Shown: positions 30,683-42,956, counted from the first letter of the stretch. The stretch is DNA of 64,000 nucleotides from Pogonophryne albipinna (GCA_028583405.1 CM053256.1:21501534-21565533), one strand, 5' to 3'. The notes: a model not told the origin generated them from the sequence alone. Numbers and translations: made by a program.

Positions 30683-30880
30683 TTAAGTGGCCCTATTATG
30701 CTATTTTGGATTTTGCCTTTCCTGTAATGTGGTCAGTTTGTATTTATGCATGTAAATGGTCTTTTAAAGGCTAAAATCCCAAAGTTCCCTCCAGTCCCTC
30801 CTTCCTTTAACAAGGCGTTTCATTGGACGCCTTTGTTTACTTCCATAACAAAGTGACAGCACGATCTAGAACTCCAACAA
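30683..30880. mobile_element. Truncated TTAA-type MITE (second family)
   Basis: Starts TTAAGTGGCCCTATTATGC and runs through a stretch familiar from dispersed teleost elements. No complementary right end was found, so the boundary is approximate. Confidence 0.5.
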
Positions 30881-32786
30881 ACAGAAAAGCCTCTTAGATC
30901 ATCTTGAAAATGGATAGCTACGAATCTAAAAACTCAATAAAAGTAGACTTTTAGAGATATTCTCACAGGACAGCAACAAAGCTACAAAGATGGGATAATT
31001 CATCAAATATTATGCATCACTCCAGATTAAAGAAATTCAAATGAGCTCAACCACAAACAAGCAGTCAAATGCAATTTACAGTAAGCCTTATATAAAACAC
31101 TTAGTGAACAACACTGCACATGACTTCTACTGCTTTTCATACTTATCTAATAATATTCAATACTTTTACTTAAGTATAATTGTGAAAATAGGACTTTTAC
31201 TTGTAATGGGGTATTTTTCAGTGTGGTATTAGTACTTTTAATTAAGTTAAGGGTCTGAAGGCAGAATATTTACTATGATGTTATTTCTAGTGGCATTGCT
31301 ACTCTTAGGGTGTTCTGAGCGGGAGTTGAGCTAGAGAACTCATTGTGTTGGGTGACACACAAACATGCACACCCTCATACATAGAAACAGTAACTTCCCT
31401 CCTCTCCCGGGGGCCACTCTCATCACTCTCCTAGGGACAACTGAGAGGGACAGCAGCGTGGACGCGGCTCTCTCTTTCTGTCTCCCTCTCTGTTTCCCTG
31501 AGTATGATAAATATAGCAATTCAGTTTAGTCGCCATCTATAGAAAACATATCAGCCCGGGGATCATTTCCTTAATGTCTCCGCTATTAGTTGTGGCTTCC
31601 CTTTGGCAGTATTAGCATGCCGGCTGATATGCTCTGCTCGTGTGTGTGCGTGTCCTCGGGGCTCCAGGTGCAATTCTATTAAACCCGACCTGTTTGTTTA
31701 TTTCTTGTCTGTCCGCCTCTACATGTGCACTGCTTGCTATAACCTCCAATCCTGTTGTGTATATGCAAACATCGATAGGCCACGCTCTACAGTTGCATGT
31801 GCAGTCGCAATCCAATGTTTGTTTTTGTCATTTTTTGTTGTTGCTGTAAATCGATAGTTGTTTAAGGCAGAGGCGGGAAGAAATGGTTCAGTAACGGCTC
31901 ATCTCTTCCATGGGAGTTATTATGGGGAAAGGGGGGGGGGACCTCTTCTCCCTTTCTCTTACTTTTCCTATGTGGCTCCGCATTTGTGTCTTTGATCACG
32001 TTAATCCCTGCCTAGCGCCCACCACTTCTCCCCCGCTCTCCCTGCCACACACACCTCAGCGCCTGACAGAAATTGACAGCCCACTCTATCCCACACATAC
32101 CCCCTCTAAAATGGCAAGCCATTCCTAGCAGCTTACCCCCCCACCCCTTAAAAAAAGAACAAAATAAAACACCAGGCAGGCAGGCCCATTGACCGTCTCC
32201 AGCACTTCATTAAGGAGACGGCGTGATTGAAAAGGGATCTGATTAGCTCTCGATGATGAGATAGCAACGTTTCAACCTTGAACCAGAAACAACTGTAAGT
32301 GCTTTTTAATTAGGCACACAACACTGAGGAATAGCACTTCAAAAACATAAAAAGGAGAGAGTGAAAGACAGAGTATCTCGAGCAGAAGGAGAAGTAAATG
32401 ATGAGTGGATCAGTGGGAGGCATCTGCCCTCCTTACAAGAGCATCACTTTTTCAACACATCATGGAGGAGAAACTTCAAATTGGATTGTGCTGAAATGCC
32501 CTCAAAGCAGTTCCAGTTTAGTTTCTTACCCATTTAGATTTACAATATTTAAAATGATATAGACCCTTGAGGGTAAGAAAATGTTATGCCTTAAATCTAC
32601 TCTCTTGAATTAAACAATTTAACGTCCTCAATTTTATATCAGCGGCCTTCACAGAGTCTCATTCACGTGTACCGACTCAGAGAAGTCGACACGCTACCCT
32701 GCGCCAACACGCCACTCTGTTTAAATAGCAGATCTTCACTGTCAGCCTGCGATAACACCTTTCAGAGCTGCTGTAGCCATCTGAGG

Positions 32787-33720
32787 CCTGTACTACGAAG
32801 CTGGTTCAACCTAACCTGGATATGTTTGAGTTAGCCGGTTGGCCTAATCCAAAACATACGCGCTCTCGCTAAACTGTACTACGACGCGGGTTATCAAGTG
32901 GATCGCTCAAGCCAGCCGTGTCCTATCTAGTTAGGTGCGCGTTCACATGAAAGGGGTCGTATTTGGAGCATTCGACCAATCACAAACATGGGGAAGCGTA
33001 CTGACAGCGCAGCGTGTCATACTTCCTGAATGAAAAGTTAACTTAAATATTAGTCAAATATGAAGAAGTTAAACTTTAAACATCCATGACTTAAACACTT
33101 TATCCAGGATAAAAGCCACATAGTTGCACCTGCAAGGTGAATACAGCTGGCAACAGAAAAAGTGTTTAAATGCGTACATTAACAGGTTATGATATCACTG
33201 CCCCGTCTAAAACACGATCTGACTTTAATTATTTGACTCGTGTGTTTCGTCAACTTAATGTGTTGCTTAAAATAATACTTCTGCATACAGTATGTGACAC
33301 TGAGTGTTGCACAGCCAGATACGGCTCAGCTGACTCAGATAAGGAAATATTATATGATACATTATGATGTGATGTGAATGATAATGGGACACATCGACGT
33401 CTGCACTCACAGTGCCGCGGACTGTACTGTTACTTTGATCCATATGTTGTGGCAGATATTTAATTAAGCTTTCTTAACGCTAATGTTATAATAGTCAGAT
33501 TGCTCTGAAGATGGGAGGTGATATTCTATTAATGTTCACGTTCACACAGTCGGTGATTTTTGCCGGCCGTCTTTCCTGCAACGGCAGTTTTTCTGTATTT
33601 CCTTTCTCCTGTAATATGACTTGATCGCTTTAAACTCCGCACACTGAGCTCTGATTGGTCAGCAGGCAGTGCTTTCACTGAGTTGTGCTCTTAGCCTGCA
33701 ACCTAACCTGGGGGGTATAC
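32787..33720. mobile_element. Element X, copy 1 (non-autonomous DNA transposon, unclassified)
   Basis: Opens with TACTACGAAGCTGGTTCAAC and ends with a run through CAACCTAACCTGGGGGGTAT. The same ~930-bp sequence recurs in reverse orientation at 41879-42952, 42957-43474 (partial) and 44231-45005 (partial). The ends are inverted relative to each other around the TACTACGAAGC motif. No transposase frame is present. The GGTATACT at its right edge is the target site used by the hAT element at 33722. Superfamily is not assigned; PIF/Harbinger-like is possible. Confidence 0.7.
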
Positions 33721-34467
33721 TCAGTGGCGCCAGCAGGGGGGGGGCAGGGGGGGCCATGGCCACCCTGATATATTTGTTGGCCCCCCCCCACTGGCCCCCG
33801 CTTGCTGGCGCCACTGCACACACCACCTCGCCAGTCACATATGCGTCATAGTTTAACAACAAATACACAGCCAGTCGCTTGATTTGAGCTTCCAACGCTC
33901 ATACTGCAGCCCCTCCCTCTCCCTCTGCTACCATGGTAACACTCTGATACTCGGCGCACCACTCTGATACTCGCGCGCACCACTCTGATACTCGCGCCCA
34001 TCACTCTGAGATTCGCACAGACAGCAGCAGGTTGCAGCAAAACGTTTCTTTCTACTGACTTTTCTACTGACTTGACACAAATCCACCAGACTTCTAGAAG
34101 GTAAGTCATATACGTTCGTTGCCTGTTAAGCCCCACAACACTTTAGGCTTTAGTGTGTTAGCTTTAGGTAGCAACAAACGCAGATATGCTTACCTTTAGC
34201 TGTTATTCTGATCAAAATGTGTGCTCAATGGCATTAAAACGAGAAAAACGCTGGAAGACCTGGAAAACAGGCTCGGGGCTCAGTAAAGGCTGGCTTGGCT
34301 TCAGGTATAATTTGTCTAAACACACTTTGGCAGCTATCCTAGTTAGCGTTAGTTTAGCTTGCTAAGCTAACATTAGCTGATGTCAGTATGCTGAGCTGGT
34401 GTAATGCGTAGGCTACTATTAATCACTGCTGTGTGTAATGTCAATTTGCAGAAAATGAAGAGAAATT
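32924..34467 (+). repeat. Left arm of a large inverted duplication
   Basis: This ~1.54-kb block (most of X copy 1 plus the first ~750 bp of the hAT element) is repeated as its reverse complement at 43475-45005. The match runs straight through the X/hAT junction, so it was copied after the hAT inserted. Confidence 0.88.
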
Positions 34468-34598
34468 CAACAGACATCTCTTCTTATTTTAAGAAGAAGA
34501 TGAGTAAAGGAGAGACAGAGCTGGCAGGGGAGCAGCAGCATAGGGCTAGTGAGGAGATGGCCATACATGCTAGAAAGTACATGTGGAACTCTTTTTAG
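34455..34598 (+). pseudogene. Truncated hAT transposase N-terminus
   Basis: The 47-residue frame begins MKRNSTDISSYFKKK, a basic start followed by an SYFKKK motif typical of hAT/ZMYM-like transposases. It opens just after a good 3' splice site (TTTGCAG at 34445-34451) and is cut short by TAG. No dimerisation or catalytic domain follows before the next element, so this is a remnant. Both the splice pattern and the family are inferred from motif appearance. Confidence 0.5.
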
Positions 34599-34679
34599 TA
34601 AAAGTGAAACTAAAACGTAAGTACAGTTTTATTAATGTGATTGTGACCTTAGTAATCATTTAAGTCTTCTACACACTTT

Positions 34680-35147
34680 AGATCTGCAGCTCCTTCAAAA
34701 TGATGGCTCCTTCCCTGATGGCTTCCTCAGGATTGTAGCTGACATCCTCGTGGATTCATCTTCTTATTACAGACACATGCATTTCCTAACATTCGGTCTA
34801 TATGCTGTAAAATGTATTATCTCTTGGATTTACACACGGCATCTATTGCACGTCTGTCCGTCCTGGGAGAGGGATCCCTCCTCTGTTGCTCTCCCTGAGG
34901 TTTCTCCCATTTGTTCCGCTTAAACTGTGGGTTTTCTCTGGAAGTTTGTCCTTGTACGATGTGAGGGTCTAAGGATAGAGGGTGTTGTTTTTCTCCTACT
35001 GATATTCTGAACAATCTGTGTTGTTGTATTTGCTGTAAAGTGTCTCTACTGTAGGCTAATTTTATTATATGTACAGCACTTTGGCTCGACCAAAAATCGT
35101 TTATAAATGTGCTATATAAATAAAACTTGATTTGATTTGATTTGAAA
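34680..35147 (+). mobile_element. Fish SINE/LINE 3'-end-like repeat with (TTGAT)n tail
   Basis: Contains the blocks GGGATCCCTCCTCTGTTGCT, CCTGAGGTTTCTCCCATTTG and TGTGCTATATAAATAAAACT, which I recognise from abundant teleost retroposon 3' ends, and finishes in a short TTGAT repeat (about 35127-35145). No RNA polymerase III-type head was identified, so it may be a LINE tail rather than a SINE. Confidence 0.6.
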
Positions 35148-36119
35148 CGAAAATCTATGCAGTTTTTCCTCTTCTGTGTTCTGAGGTTATGAGCCGACCA
35201 TTAGTCAAGTTTGTTTTCATAATGTTCTGTATGCTAATTTAAAAAAGGGTAACCAGTTTGTTTATAAAGTATAAATATACATTTTCAAAACAAATGGAAT
35301 ACAAGCTATATGTATTACTCTCACCACAGTGGCCTAATCTAAAAAAATAGAAATATGTCTCGTCACCTATTTTCTGTCTAATACTAAAAGGTTGTGTTTT
35401 GTATCATTTATAATGTTTTGAATTTGCTATAAAGGTCAATAATAGATGGTGTTTTTGTGTTCAATCACAGTATGTATTTACCATGTTATACCCCTTGTGT
35501 TTTTGGGTTCTGTTGAAATAAAATAGTCATGTTTTAAAACTTGATTTAATAAAGTAATGTCAATCATCTTTGATCCCAGTGTGACACAAACAGCTTTGTT
35601 CAGTCTAAAACTATTTATAACCTAGAGACATAATATAACACTCCCACCTGTCGAGTACGGCTGTACTGAGGTGTTTTTCCTCCGGAGACGTCGCGAAGAG
35701 ACGGAGCGGCTCCACCTGTTGCTGTATGCGATCTGCGATTTTATGGAGGCCTGCTCGTCGCGAAGAGACGGAGCGGCTCCACCTGTTGCTGCCTGCGATC
35801 TGCGATCTGCGATCTACGGAGGCCTGCTCCCACCTGTAGAATACGGCTGTACTGGAGAGGTTTTTACCCCGGAGTCGTCGCGGAGAGACGGAGTGGATCC
35901 ACGCTTCGGGCTTGGCCTGCTTCCACCGGGCGTGTGCTGCGGTACGGAGGAGGATTTTACCACCGCTGGGGCCTGCTTTCCACCTGTCCTGGTTCTGCTG
36001 TTGCAGAGGCCTGCTTTCACCCCGGGGATACCACGGAGGGACCGGAGCGCTTCCACGCTGCTGTTTTCGCCTGTCCTTTGCTGCTGTGCTGATTTTGCTC
36101 CAGGAACATCGCGGATACT

Positions 36120-39100
36120 GTGTGCTGGTCTGGGAAAATGGCCCATATCGGGATTCTGCTGTGCCTGTTAACTGATTTGGACTATGAGAAGATCTCTAGT
36201 CATTCTCAGGAGTCTACTGGATTCAGGTCTGTTCTGCCACCCGCAGTGGGCATCCCCTGCAAAGGTTCGGATGTGTTGCTCAAACAATTACCGGTTGCCT
36301 TGTCACAGTCAATCTGCTCGACAAAATATGTTTGTCTTTTTTGTTTTCCTGCGATGATGGTTCTTCAGGACTGCTTCTTAAGCTCTAATCACACTCTCGC
36401 AGACTTTTCCGGTGTTTCTAAATTAGATGATAATGTATGTGTGTCGCTTAAGAGGAAAAGATGCCTGTTTTTTTTGTTATTACTGTCAGGAAATGTACAA
36501 CCTAACCCTGGTCCGCCCAGTAGTAGTAGTCAGATCGCTACTCCTGCTGATTTTAAAGCTAGGTCTGGGTTGGGTTTCATCCACTTGAATGTGCGCAGTC
36601 CATGGGCGTAGGAAGCATCCTGAATGTGGGGGGGACATTTTTAACGGGGGTGTGGGGTTCGCCTTTCCTGTATTCTGGTGCATTTTAACAGGTGGTTTGA
36701 TACTTTTATGTGGCTATACTAGCATGAGGAAAATGATGGGTACATTTTGTAATTTCATCCAGTAGTAAAGAAAGGAAACATATTTGATTATTAATTCAGA
36801 GCCGTCTTTGAATTAATAAAAAGCAGTTTAAATGCCCATTTTTTGTACATTTATATACAAACATAACAATATTGTGCATTGAGAGATATTGTTGTGGAGA
36901 GTCATTTATATATAAATCGCAAAATACATTTGTGAATCCTTCTGTGAGCATTTATTAATATTGAGACTGATCTGACTCCATACAGATGTTAAGTTCACCT
37001 AGGAATGGTATCATTGACTTAAATGTTCAAATAAATGTTGCTCTTCTGTCTATATTGGTCACATGATGTCCCTTGACTGAAATGTTTCCTGTTCAATATC
37101 CCCACTGATTTCCTTAACATTCTGGGATGAGAGTCCAAATCACAATTAACTCTAAACTGTCATTTCCCTTTCATCACTCACCTCAGCAACGGACCTCTCT
37201 CCACTGTCCCTGTGTTCTGCCTCTGACTCACTCTCAAGCGCCTAGATGTCAAGAGAGGTGGTGAAGTGATCATTATTTATTGAGCAGTATACTCTTTCAT
37301 ATTGAATCATAACAAGTCATACTGAATGTAAATACAACTGACTCTAAAGTAAGTCCCAGTCTGTGACATTGGACATTTTGAAGACTCAAAGTCCCAAGCA
37401 GTAGGTAGAATATTAGCTAGTCTATGTAATGTGCACAGAAAATAAACAGTTAACTGAATACTGGGATGGAAATGGCCTATAAGCACTCAGTAAAACATAA
37501 ACACACACAACAAGCTTCTGAATGATAAGAAGTATAATTAAAACATAACGCACATTACCATTTTGAGAGAGAGTACCTAAGAACTCAGAAAATAATCTCT
37601 TATCGAACTGAGGCTCCAGTAAAACACACTGACTGCGTCTGACATGTTATGATCATATTGGGGATATGGTGTTTACATGAGCACAGAGAGATCGGGTTAT
37701 TCATGTTCCCTGTTTACATGATTAATACTAGTAACCTGGCATTTCGATGCCTTTTCTCATCTAAACTATTCAGTATTTGTATCTTTCTATCATGACATAA
37801 AGACAAAACTCCTCTCCAGAAGTGAGACGCTGCCGCCGCCATCACTGTTAACTGATTAACTGCTACCAGCTGAATACTTACTTTCCTCTTCTTTGAAAAC
37901 AATGTTCTTATGTCCATGTTGTCTGGGGGAGAAAACATATCAAACCAACAGATCGTCAGCTTTGATTTTCGCTGTATTAACCATTTCCTGAACATTTGGT
38001 GTATGTGCCTTTTACTGCCTTACCTCCGCTACCGGCATCGCTTCATACAACAGATCTGAGCTGTCCAACTATGACAACACTCCTTGAACATGCGCGCGCT
38101 ATGGGAGAAACTGCCTAGGTACAAAGTAGCAGTGAAAACATGGTACGGAGTTTCATTGATTTGGGCATTCTCTCAATAAGCAAGTGGAATGGATTTGATA
38201 TGAAGCACTGACACAGCGCTCTACAAAGTGCGGCGAGTGGATAGACCAATTCACGGACTTTCCACATGGTAAAAGTGGGGGGGTCTAAACGAATCATTTG
38301 AAAAAGTGGGGGGGACTTGTCCCACCCTCATATAATGGCTGCGACGCCCATGGCGCAGTCTGTTAGGTAAACTAGATTTTGTCTGTATCTGGGCGAGCTC
38401 GACTGACGCTGATGTCATTGTTTTATCAGAAACCTGGCTAAACAAAACTATTTTGGCCTCTGACATTGCCTTAAATGGTTTTAATGTGTATCGTACCGAC
38501 CGGCCTAATAAAGGTGATGGCGTTGCCATTTATGTTAAGAATAAGTTCAGTGTAACCACATTAGTTTCCAAATCGATCAGTAAGCAATTTGAATTTTAAG
38601 CCATAAATATAGAAGTGGCAAAGGGTCAACAGGTCATGGTAGTGAGTTGTTACAGACCCCCCTCAGCTGTCAAAGACTCCTTGTCTTCACTAGCAAATCT
38701 TTTATCACAACTAGACTACAAGGAAATAGTGCTACTTGGAGATTTTAACTGGGACTGGTTAACTGCAGTGTCAGAGGATTTTAAAAACCTTTGTATCTCT
38801 TTAAATGTTACTCAGATTATGGACAGTCCTACTCGCCCTAATATTAAGTCCCCTAATAAATCCTCCCTAATTGATCTCATTTTAACTAATGTTCCCCATA
38901 AATATTCATCTGTGGGAGTATTTGCAAATGATCTGAGTGATCACTGTGTTGTAGCCACAATTAGGGACACTAAGGTCCAAAAGGTTAAACCTCGGATTAT
39001 TATTAAGAGAGACAAAAAACATTTTGTGGAGCAGGGTTTTGTGCATGATCTGTTTGATTTTGATTGGGGTAAAATCGATCTGTGTGCTGATGTAGAAACC

Positions 39101-39660
39101 GCATGGTCTTATTTTTATCTTGGTTTTATGGAGATCATTGATAGACATGCACCCCTGCGTAAATTTAGAGTAAAGGGACGAGACAATCCTTGGTTTTCTG
39201 CTAATCTGTCCAGTCTCCTTCATGAGAGAAACAAGGCCTGGGCAAAGGCTAGGAAATCAGGCTCAGAGGTAGAATGGCTGCGTTTTAGGCAGCTAAGGAA
39301 TAGCTTCACATCGCAAATCAAGAGTGCAAAATCAAAGTATTATCTGTCAGTAACCACAAAGAATCTGAATAATCCTGGAAAATGTTGGAAAGCCATTAAA
39401 TCGTTATCCACCGGCGATATCCGTAAGGAGCTACCTCCGTGCATTACCACAGCATCTGGCTCTATATCGGACAGGGCTACTATGCTAAATTGCTTTAATG
39501 AGCATTTTGTGTCCTGTGGTTCTCTATTTGATTCTGTCACTAACTCTGCTTCTGTGAACACCACAGTCGGTGACTCAGAACAATGTGGTCTGGAAAACCC
39601 TTTTAGTTTTACCCCTTTAGTTTTACCCCTTTTACTGTTGATGTTGTTCGTGAAGCTTTA
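36120..39660 (+). pseudogene. LINE leader plus APE-type endonuclease region (interrupted)
   Basis: The reading frame carries a hydrophobic run followed by SGNVQPNPGP, resembling the 2A translational-recoding motif found upstream of the endonuclease in several non-LTR elements. Next comes the endonuclease start motif GLGFIHLNVRS, where a 1752-bp transposon interrupts it. After the insert the frame resumes exactly across the duplicated 8 bp with VIVLSETWLN, then a TAA at 38597-38599, then MVVSCYRPP, the catalytic-type LLGDFNWDW, and SDHCVV. The frame ends at 39661 because of a 14-bp tandem duplication. This protein would nick the target DNA; here it cannot be made intact. Confidence 0.85.
36601..38352. 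mobile_element. Non-autonomous hAT-like transposon inserted in the LINE
   Basis: Left end CATGGGCGTAGG and right end GCGACGCCCATG share a 9-bp perfect inverted repeat (CATGGGCGT). The flanks are a perfect 8-bp direct duplication, GCGCAGTC, at 36593-36600 and 38353-38360. Removing the insert and one duplicate restores the LINE reading frame, which confirms the boundaries. No transposase frame is seen in its 1752 bp. The 8-bp duplication indicates hAT-type mobilisation; the family is otherwise unassigned. Confidence 0.9.
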
Positions 39661-41190
39661 ACCAAGTTAGATCCGAAACCGGCTGGCCCGGACAACGTAG
39701 AACCTTTCTTTTTAAAGATAGCTGCAGATTTTATTGCTCCACCTCTCACTACTCTTTTTAACCTCTCCCTCAGCACTAACACAATTCCAAAATTGTGGAA
39801 GTCAGCGTATGTCCTGCCTTTGCTAAAAGGAGGGGAGGCCACCTTATTAAATAACTATAGGCCAATCTCTAAGTTGTCAGTTCTGGCTAAGGTTCTTGAA
39901 CGCTTAGTGAGTGAACAGGTAAAGGTGTTTTTATGTACAAATGACATCCTGTCTAAACATCAGTCAGGCTTCAGAAAGCAACATAGCACCATCACTGCCA
40001 CAATGAAAGTGGTGAATGATGTGGCGAGTATTTTAGATAATAAGCAGCGTTGTGCAGCTCTATTTATTGACCTTTCAAAAGCGTTTGACACCGTTGATCA
40101 TCGCATCTTAAAGCAGAGGCTAGCCAGTATAGGCATGTCCAGCCATGCAGTGGGGTGGTTTGTAAACTACCTCTCTGAAAGGTCCCAATGTGTTCATTTT
40201 GATGGGCTGTCTTCTGAGTGGTTGAACATTGCAAATGGTGGTCCCCAAGGTTCTGTTTTAGGTCCACTGTTATTCTCCATCTACATCAACAGTTTAGGTG
40301 AAAATGTGGATGAAGCTACTTTACATTTTTATGCGGATGATACCATGATGTACTGTGCAGGTCCTTCCATTAAGGAGGCTGGTGTTAAATTACAGGCTGT
40401 TTTTAACATTATTCAGACTCAGCTCTCTGAACTAAAGCTTCTTTTAAATGTTGAGAAAACCAAGGTAATGCTCTTTTCTAAAGCTAAAAAGACACCAGAG
40501 CCTGTTTTAGATATTGTAACTACGCAAGGAATAAAACTTGAAGTGGTTACCTGTTACAAATACCTTGGTATCTGGCTTGATGATTGTCTCACTTTTAAAC
40601 TTCATGTCAATAACCTGCTTAAAAAGCTGAGAGTTAGGCTAGGTTTCTTCTACAGGAACAAGTCCTGTTTCTCGCTTGAGGCCAGGAAAAGGCTAGTCAC
40701 TGTGACCTTTTTACCTGTGCTGGACTATGGTGATTTGATGTATATGAATGCACCTGCCAATTGCCTGAACAAGTTAGATGCCGCGTATCACAGCGCACTA
40801 AGATTTGTGACAAACTGTAAAGCATTAACCCATCACTGTACCCTGTATGCAAGGGCTGGTTTGCTTTCACTAACTGTACGGAGGCTCAGTCACTGGTATA
40901 TTTTTTATATACAAAGCCATGTTAGGGAAACTTCCATCTTATATCTGCTCCCTGATCTCACGGAAAATTGTAAGTTTCTACTGCCTGAGATCGAATGCTG
41001 TGGTTTTATTAAATGTGCCAACTGCTAGGACTGTCTTAGGGAAGACAGCTTTTAGATGCGCAGCTCCTCTGTCTTGGAATAGTCTGCAAATTAAATGGAA
41101 ACTGAACAATCTGGTGCCACTAAATGTTTTTAATGCTCGGTTGGATGCTAGTCAATCGGAAGCTATTGGTACCTGTTTATGTGGATAATT
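39661..41190 (+). pseudogene. LINE reverse transcriptase region (frameshifted)
   Basis: Reverse transcriptase signatures appear in order: NNYRPISKLSVLAKVLERLV, FIDLSKAFDTVDH, NGGPQGSVLGPLLFSIYIN, FYADDTMMY (catalytic YADD at 40330-40341) and YKYLGIWLDD. The frame starts without an ATG because it continues from the endonuclease across a 14-bp duplication frameshift. A single extra T in a T run near 40905 shifts the tail: the conserved C-terminal block (LGKLPSYICSL, then APLSWNSLQ) continues in the +1-shifted frame from about 40919 to 41188. The enzyme would have carried out target-primed reverse transcription. Confidence 0.9.
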
Positions 41191-41752
41191 ATGTAAATGA
41201 TGCTGTATGATGTCCTTTTGTTGTTCTATTTATGTTTTTATGTTTAATGTGGAACTACTTGAGCAGGTCTCCCTTGAAAAAGAGATCAATGATCTCAATG
41301 GGATTTATCTGTATAAATAAAGGTTTGAAATGAAATGAAATGAATAACTGAAGAACATGTTGTGTATTGTATGTGTTGAGAATGCTGAACATTTTGTGCC
41401 TTACAATAAAGGAACTTATTTAAATTAAGCTGTATTTGTCTTTTTAAAAGGAAAGAACAACTACCATATATAAAAAACAAAACAATAAATCACCAACACA
41501 TGTATACAAGGTTCTTTTAAATGTTGTTTGAAGTAAAATGTTAACTATCCATATTATATTCACTTCAGATGAATAGTATCAGAAAATGTAAAATAAGAAA
41601 CCAAAGTATATCAGTAGGTGATTCTCTTTGCCATTGTTTTCATCTAGTCTATACTTTTACAACAATTAAATTCTTGGTTTTGGTGGGCCACCCCAAGATT
41701 TTCAGTGGCTCCATTTGGCCACCCCTATGATACATTTCTGGAGGCGCCACTG

Positions 41753-41878
41753 GGTATACTACGAAGCAGGATTTTCGCTGAGCCGGCTAAATTCAGGGGA
41801 AATTCCGGCTTTCCGAAGCTGGTTCTCTTTTTAGCAGGCTAGATCTCCATGGTAACTTATGCTTAGCGGCTAACATGG
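41753..41878. mobile_element. Element X end fragment
   Basis: GGTATACTACGAAGCAGGAT and the following ~110 bp match the start of the adjacent copy at 41879. It is the half of the X-family target left on the right side of the hAT insertion. Confidence 0.65.
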
Positions 41879-42952
41879 GGGGTATACTACGAAGCAGGAT
41901 TTTCGTTTAGCAAGATAACTTCTGGGATTTCCGGTACTACGAAGCTGGTTCACTTTTTAGCGGGCTAGATCTCCATGGTGACTTATCCTGGAACCTAGTC
42001 TGTGCTCCGAAGCAGGATAGGTTCCAGGATAAGAGATCAACTCAGCGAAAGCACCAAGCCTGCTGACCAATCAGAGCTCAGTGTGCGGAGGAAATACAGT
42101 TTTTAACTGCGGTTGCAGGAAAGACGGCCGGCCAAAATCACCGACTGTGTGAACGTGAAAATGAATAGAACATCACCTCCCATCTTCAGAGCAATCTGAC
42201 TATTATAACTATTATACTATTATGTTAAGAAAGCTTAATTAAATATCTGCCACAACATAAGTAACCGGATCAAAGTAACATTACGTAGCCCACAGTCCGC
42301 GGCACTGTGAGTGCAGACGTCGATATGTCCCATTATCATTCATATCACATCATATCACATCATAATGTATCATATATTTCAGAGTCAGCTGAGCCGTATC
42401 TGGCTGTGCAACACTCACAGTGTCACATAGGCTACTGTATGCATACGTATTATTTTAAGCAACACATTAAGTTGACGAAACACTCGAGTCAAATGTAATT
42501 AAAGTCAGATCCACTCGTATCTTGGACGGGGCAGTGATATCATAAACCTGTTAATGTACGCATTCAAACACTTGTTCTGTTACCAGCTGTATTCACCTTG
42601 CAGTTGCAGCTCTGTGGCTTTGATCCTGGATAAAGTGTTTAAGTCATGGATGTTTAAAGACTTCTTCATATTTGACTAATATTATAGTTTCATTTCACTT
42701 TTCATTCAGGAAGTATGACTCTACGCTGTCAGTACGCTTCTCCATGTCTGTGATTGGTCGAATGCTCCAGATACCACCCCTTTCATGTGAATGCGCACCT
42801 AACTAGATAGGACACGGCTGGCTTGAGCGAACGAGTTGATAGCCAGCGTTGTTGGACAGTTTAGCGAGAGCGGCTTCGTTTTGGATTAAGTCAACCGGAT
42901 AACTCAAAACATATCCAGGATAGGTTGAACTAGATTCGTAGTATACCCCCCT
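41879..42952. mobile_element. Element X, copy 2 (most complete)
   Basis: Begins GGGGTATACTACGAAG and ends with the inverse, TTCGTAGTATACCCC, giving terminal inverted repeats. The interior is the reverse complement of copy 1 at 32787-33720 with many small differences. No transposase is present. Local sub-duplications of the TACTACGAAGC/CTGGTT terminal motif occur within its first 150 bp. Confidence 0.72.
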
Positions 42953-42956
42953 GGTC

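Larger units (their letters stand above)
28086..32785. other. Intergenic region, no gene seen
   Basis: No splice-bounded coding segment or familiar protein is visible on either strand. It contains a CAT-type microsatellite, two TTAA-MITE fragments (separate entries), a CA run at 28484-28502 and otherwise single-copy AT-rich sequence. Blocks around 31480-31700 and 32160-32340 have a mixed, non-drifting composition and could be regulatory, but this is unproven. Confidence 0.6.
35640..41344 (+). mobile_element. L2/CR1-group non-LTR retrotransposon (LINE), near full length but disabled
   Basis: From 5' to 3' it has a GC-rich 5' region with partial tandem copies (a shared TCGCGAAGAGACGGAGCGGC block, spacing about 67 bp). 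A leader frame contains a 2A-like motif (36486-36515), then come an APE-type endonuclease and a reverse transcriptase. The 3' UTR ends CCTTGAAAAAGAGATC...TCAATGGGAT...AAATAAAGG and a short TGAAA repeat tail. Ending in a short microsatellite rather than poly(A) is characteristic of the L2/CR1 group. It is inactivated by an insertion at 36601, a stop at 38597-38599, a 14-bp duplication at 39602-39629 and a 1-base frameshift near 40905. The 5' boundary is approximate. Confidence 0.85.
33722..41752 (+). mobile_element. hAT-type DNA transposon, internally decayed and carrying a nested LINE
   Basis: Termini are CAGTGGCGCC at the left and GGCGCCACTG at the right, a 10-bp perfect inverted repeat. It is flanked by the direct 8-bp target duplication GGTATACT at 33714-33721 and 41753-41760, the hallmark of hAT insertion. 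The left end contains a nested hairpin (33722-33816), a probable untranslated first exon ending in a GTAAGT donor at 34101, and an intron ending in CAG at 34451. A transposase start at 34455 follows. The rest of the transposase is absent, and a SINE-like element and a LINE occupy the interior. It is not autonomous. Confidence 0.87.

Noticed and set aside
35671..36171. 166-codon frame in the LINE 5' region
   Set aside because: It is a translation of GC-rich, partly tandem 5' UTR sequence and does not lead into the endonuclease frame.
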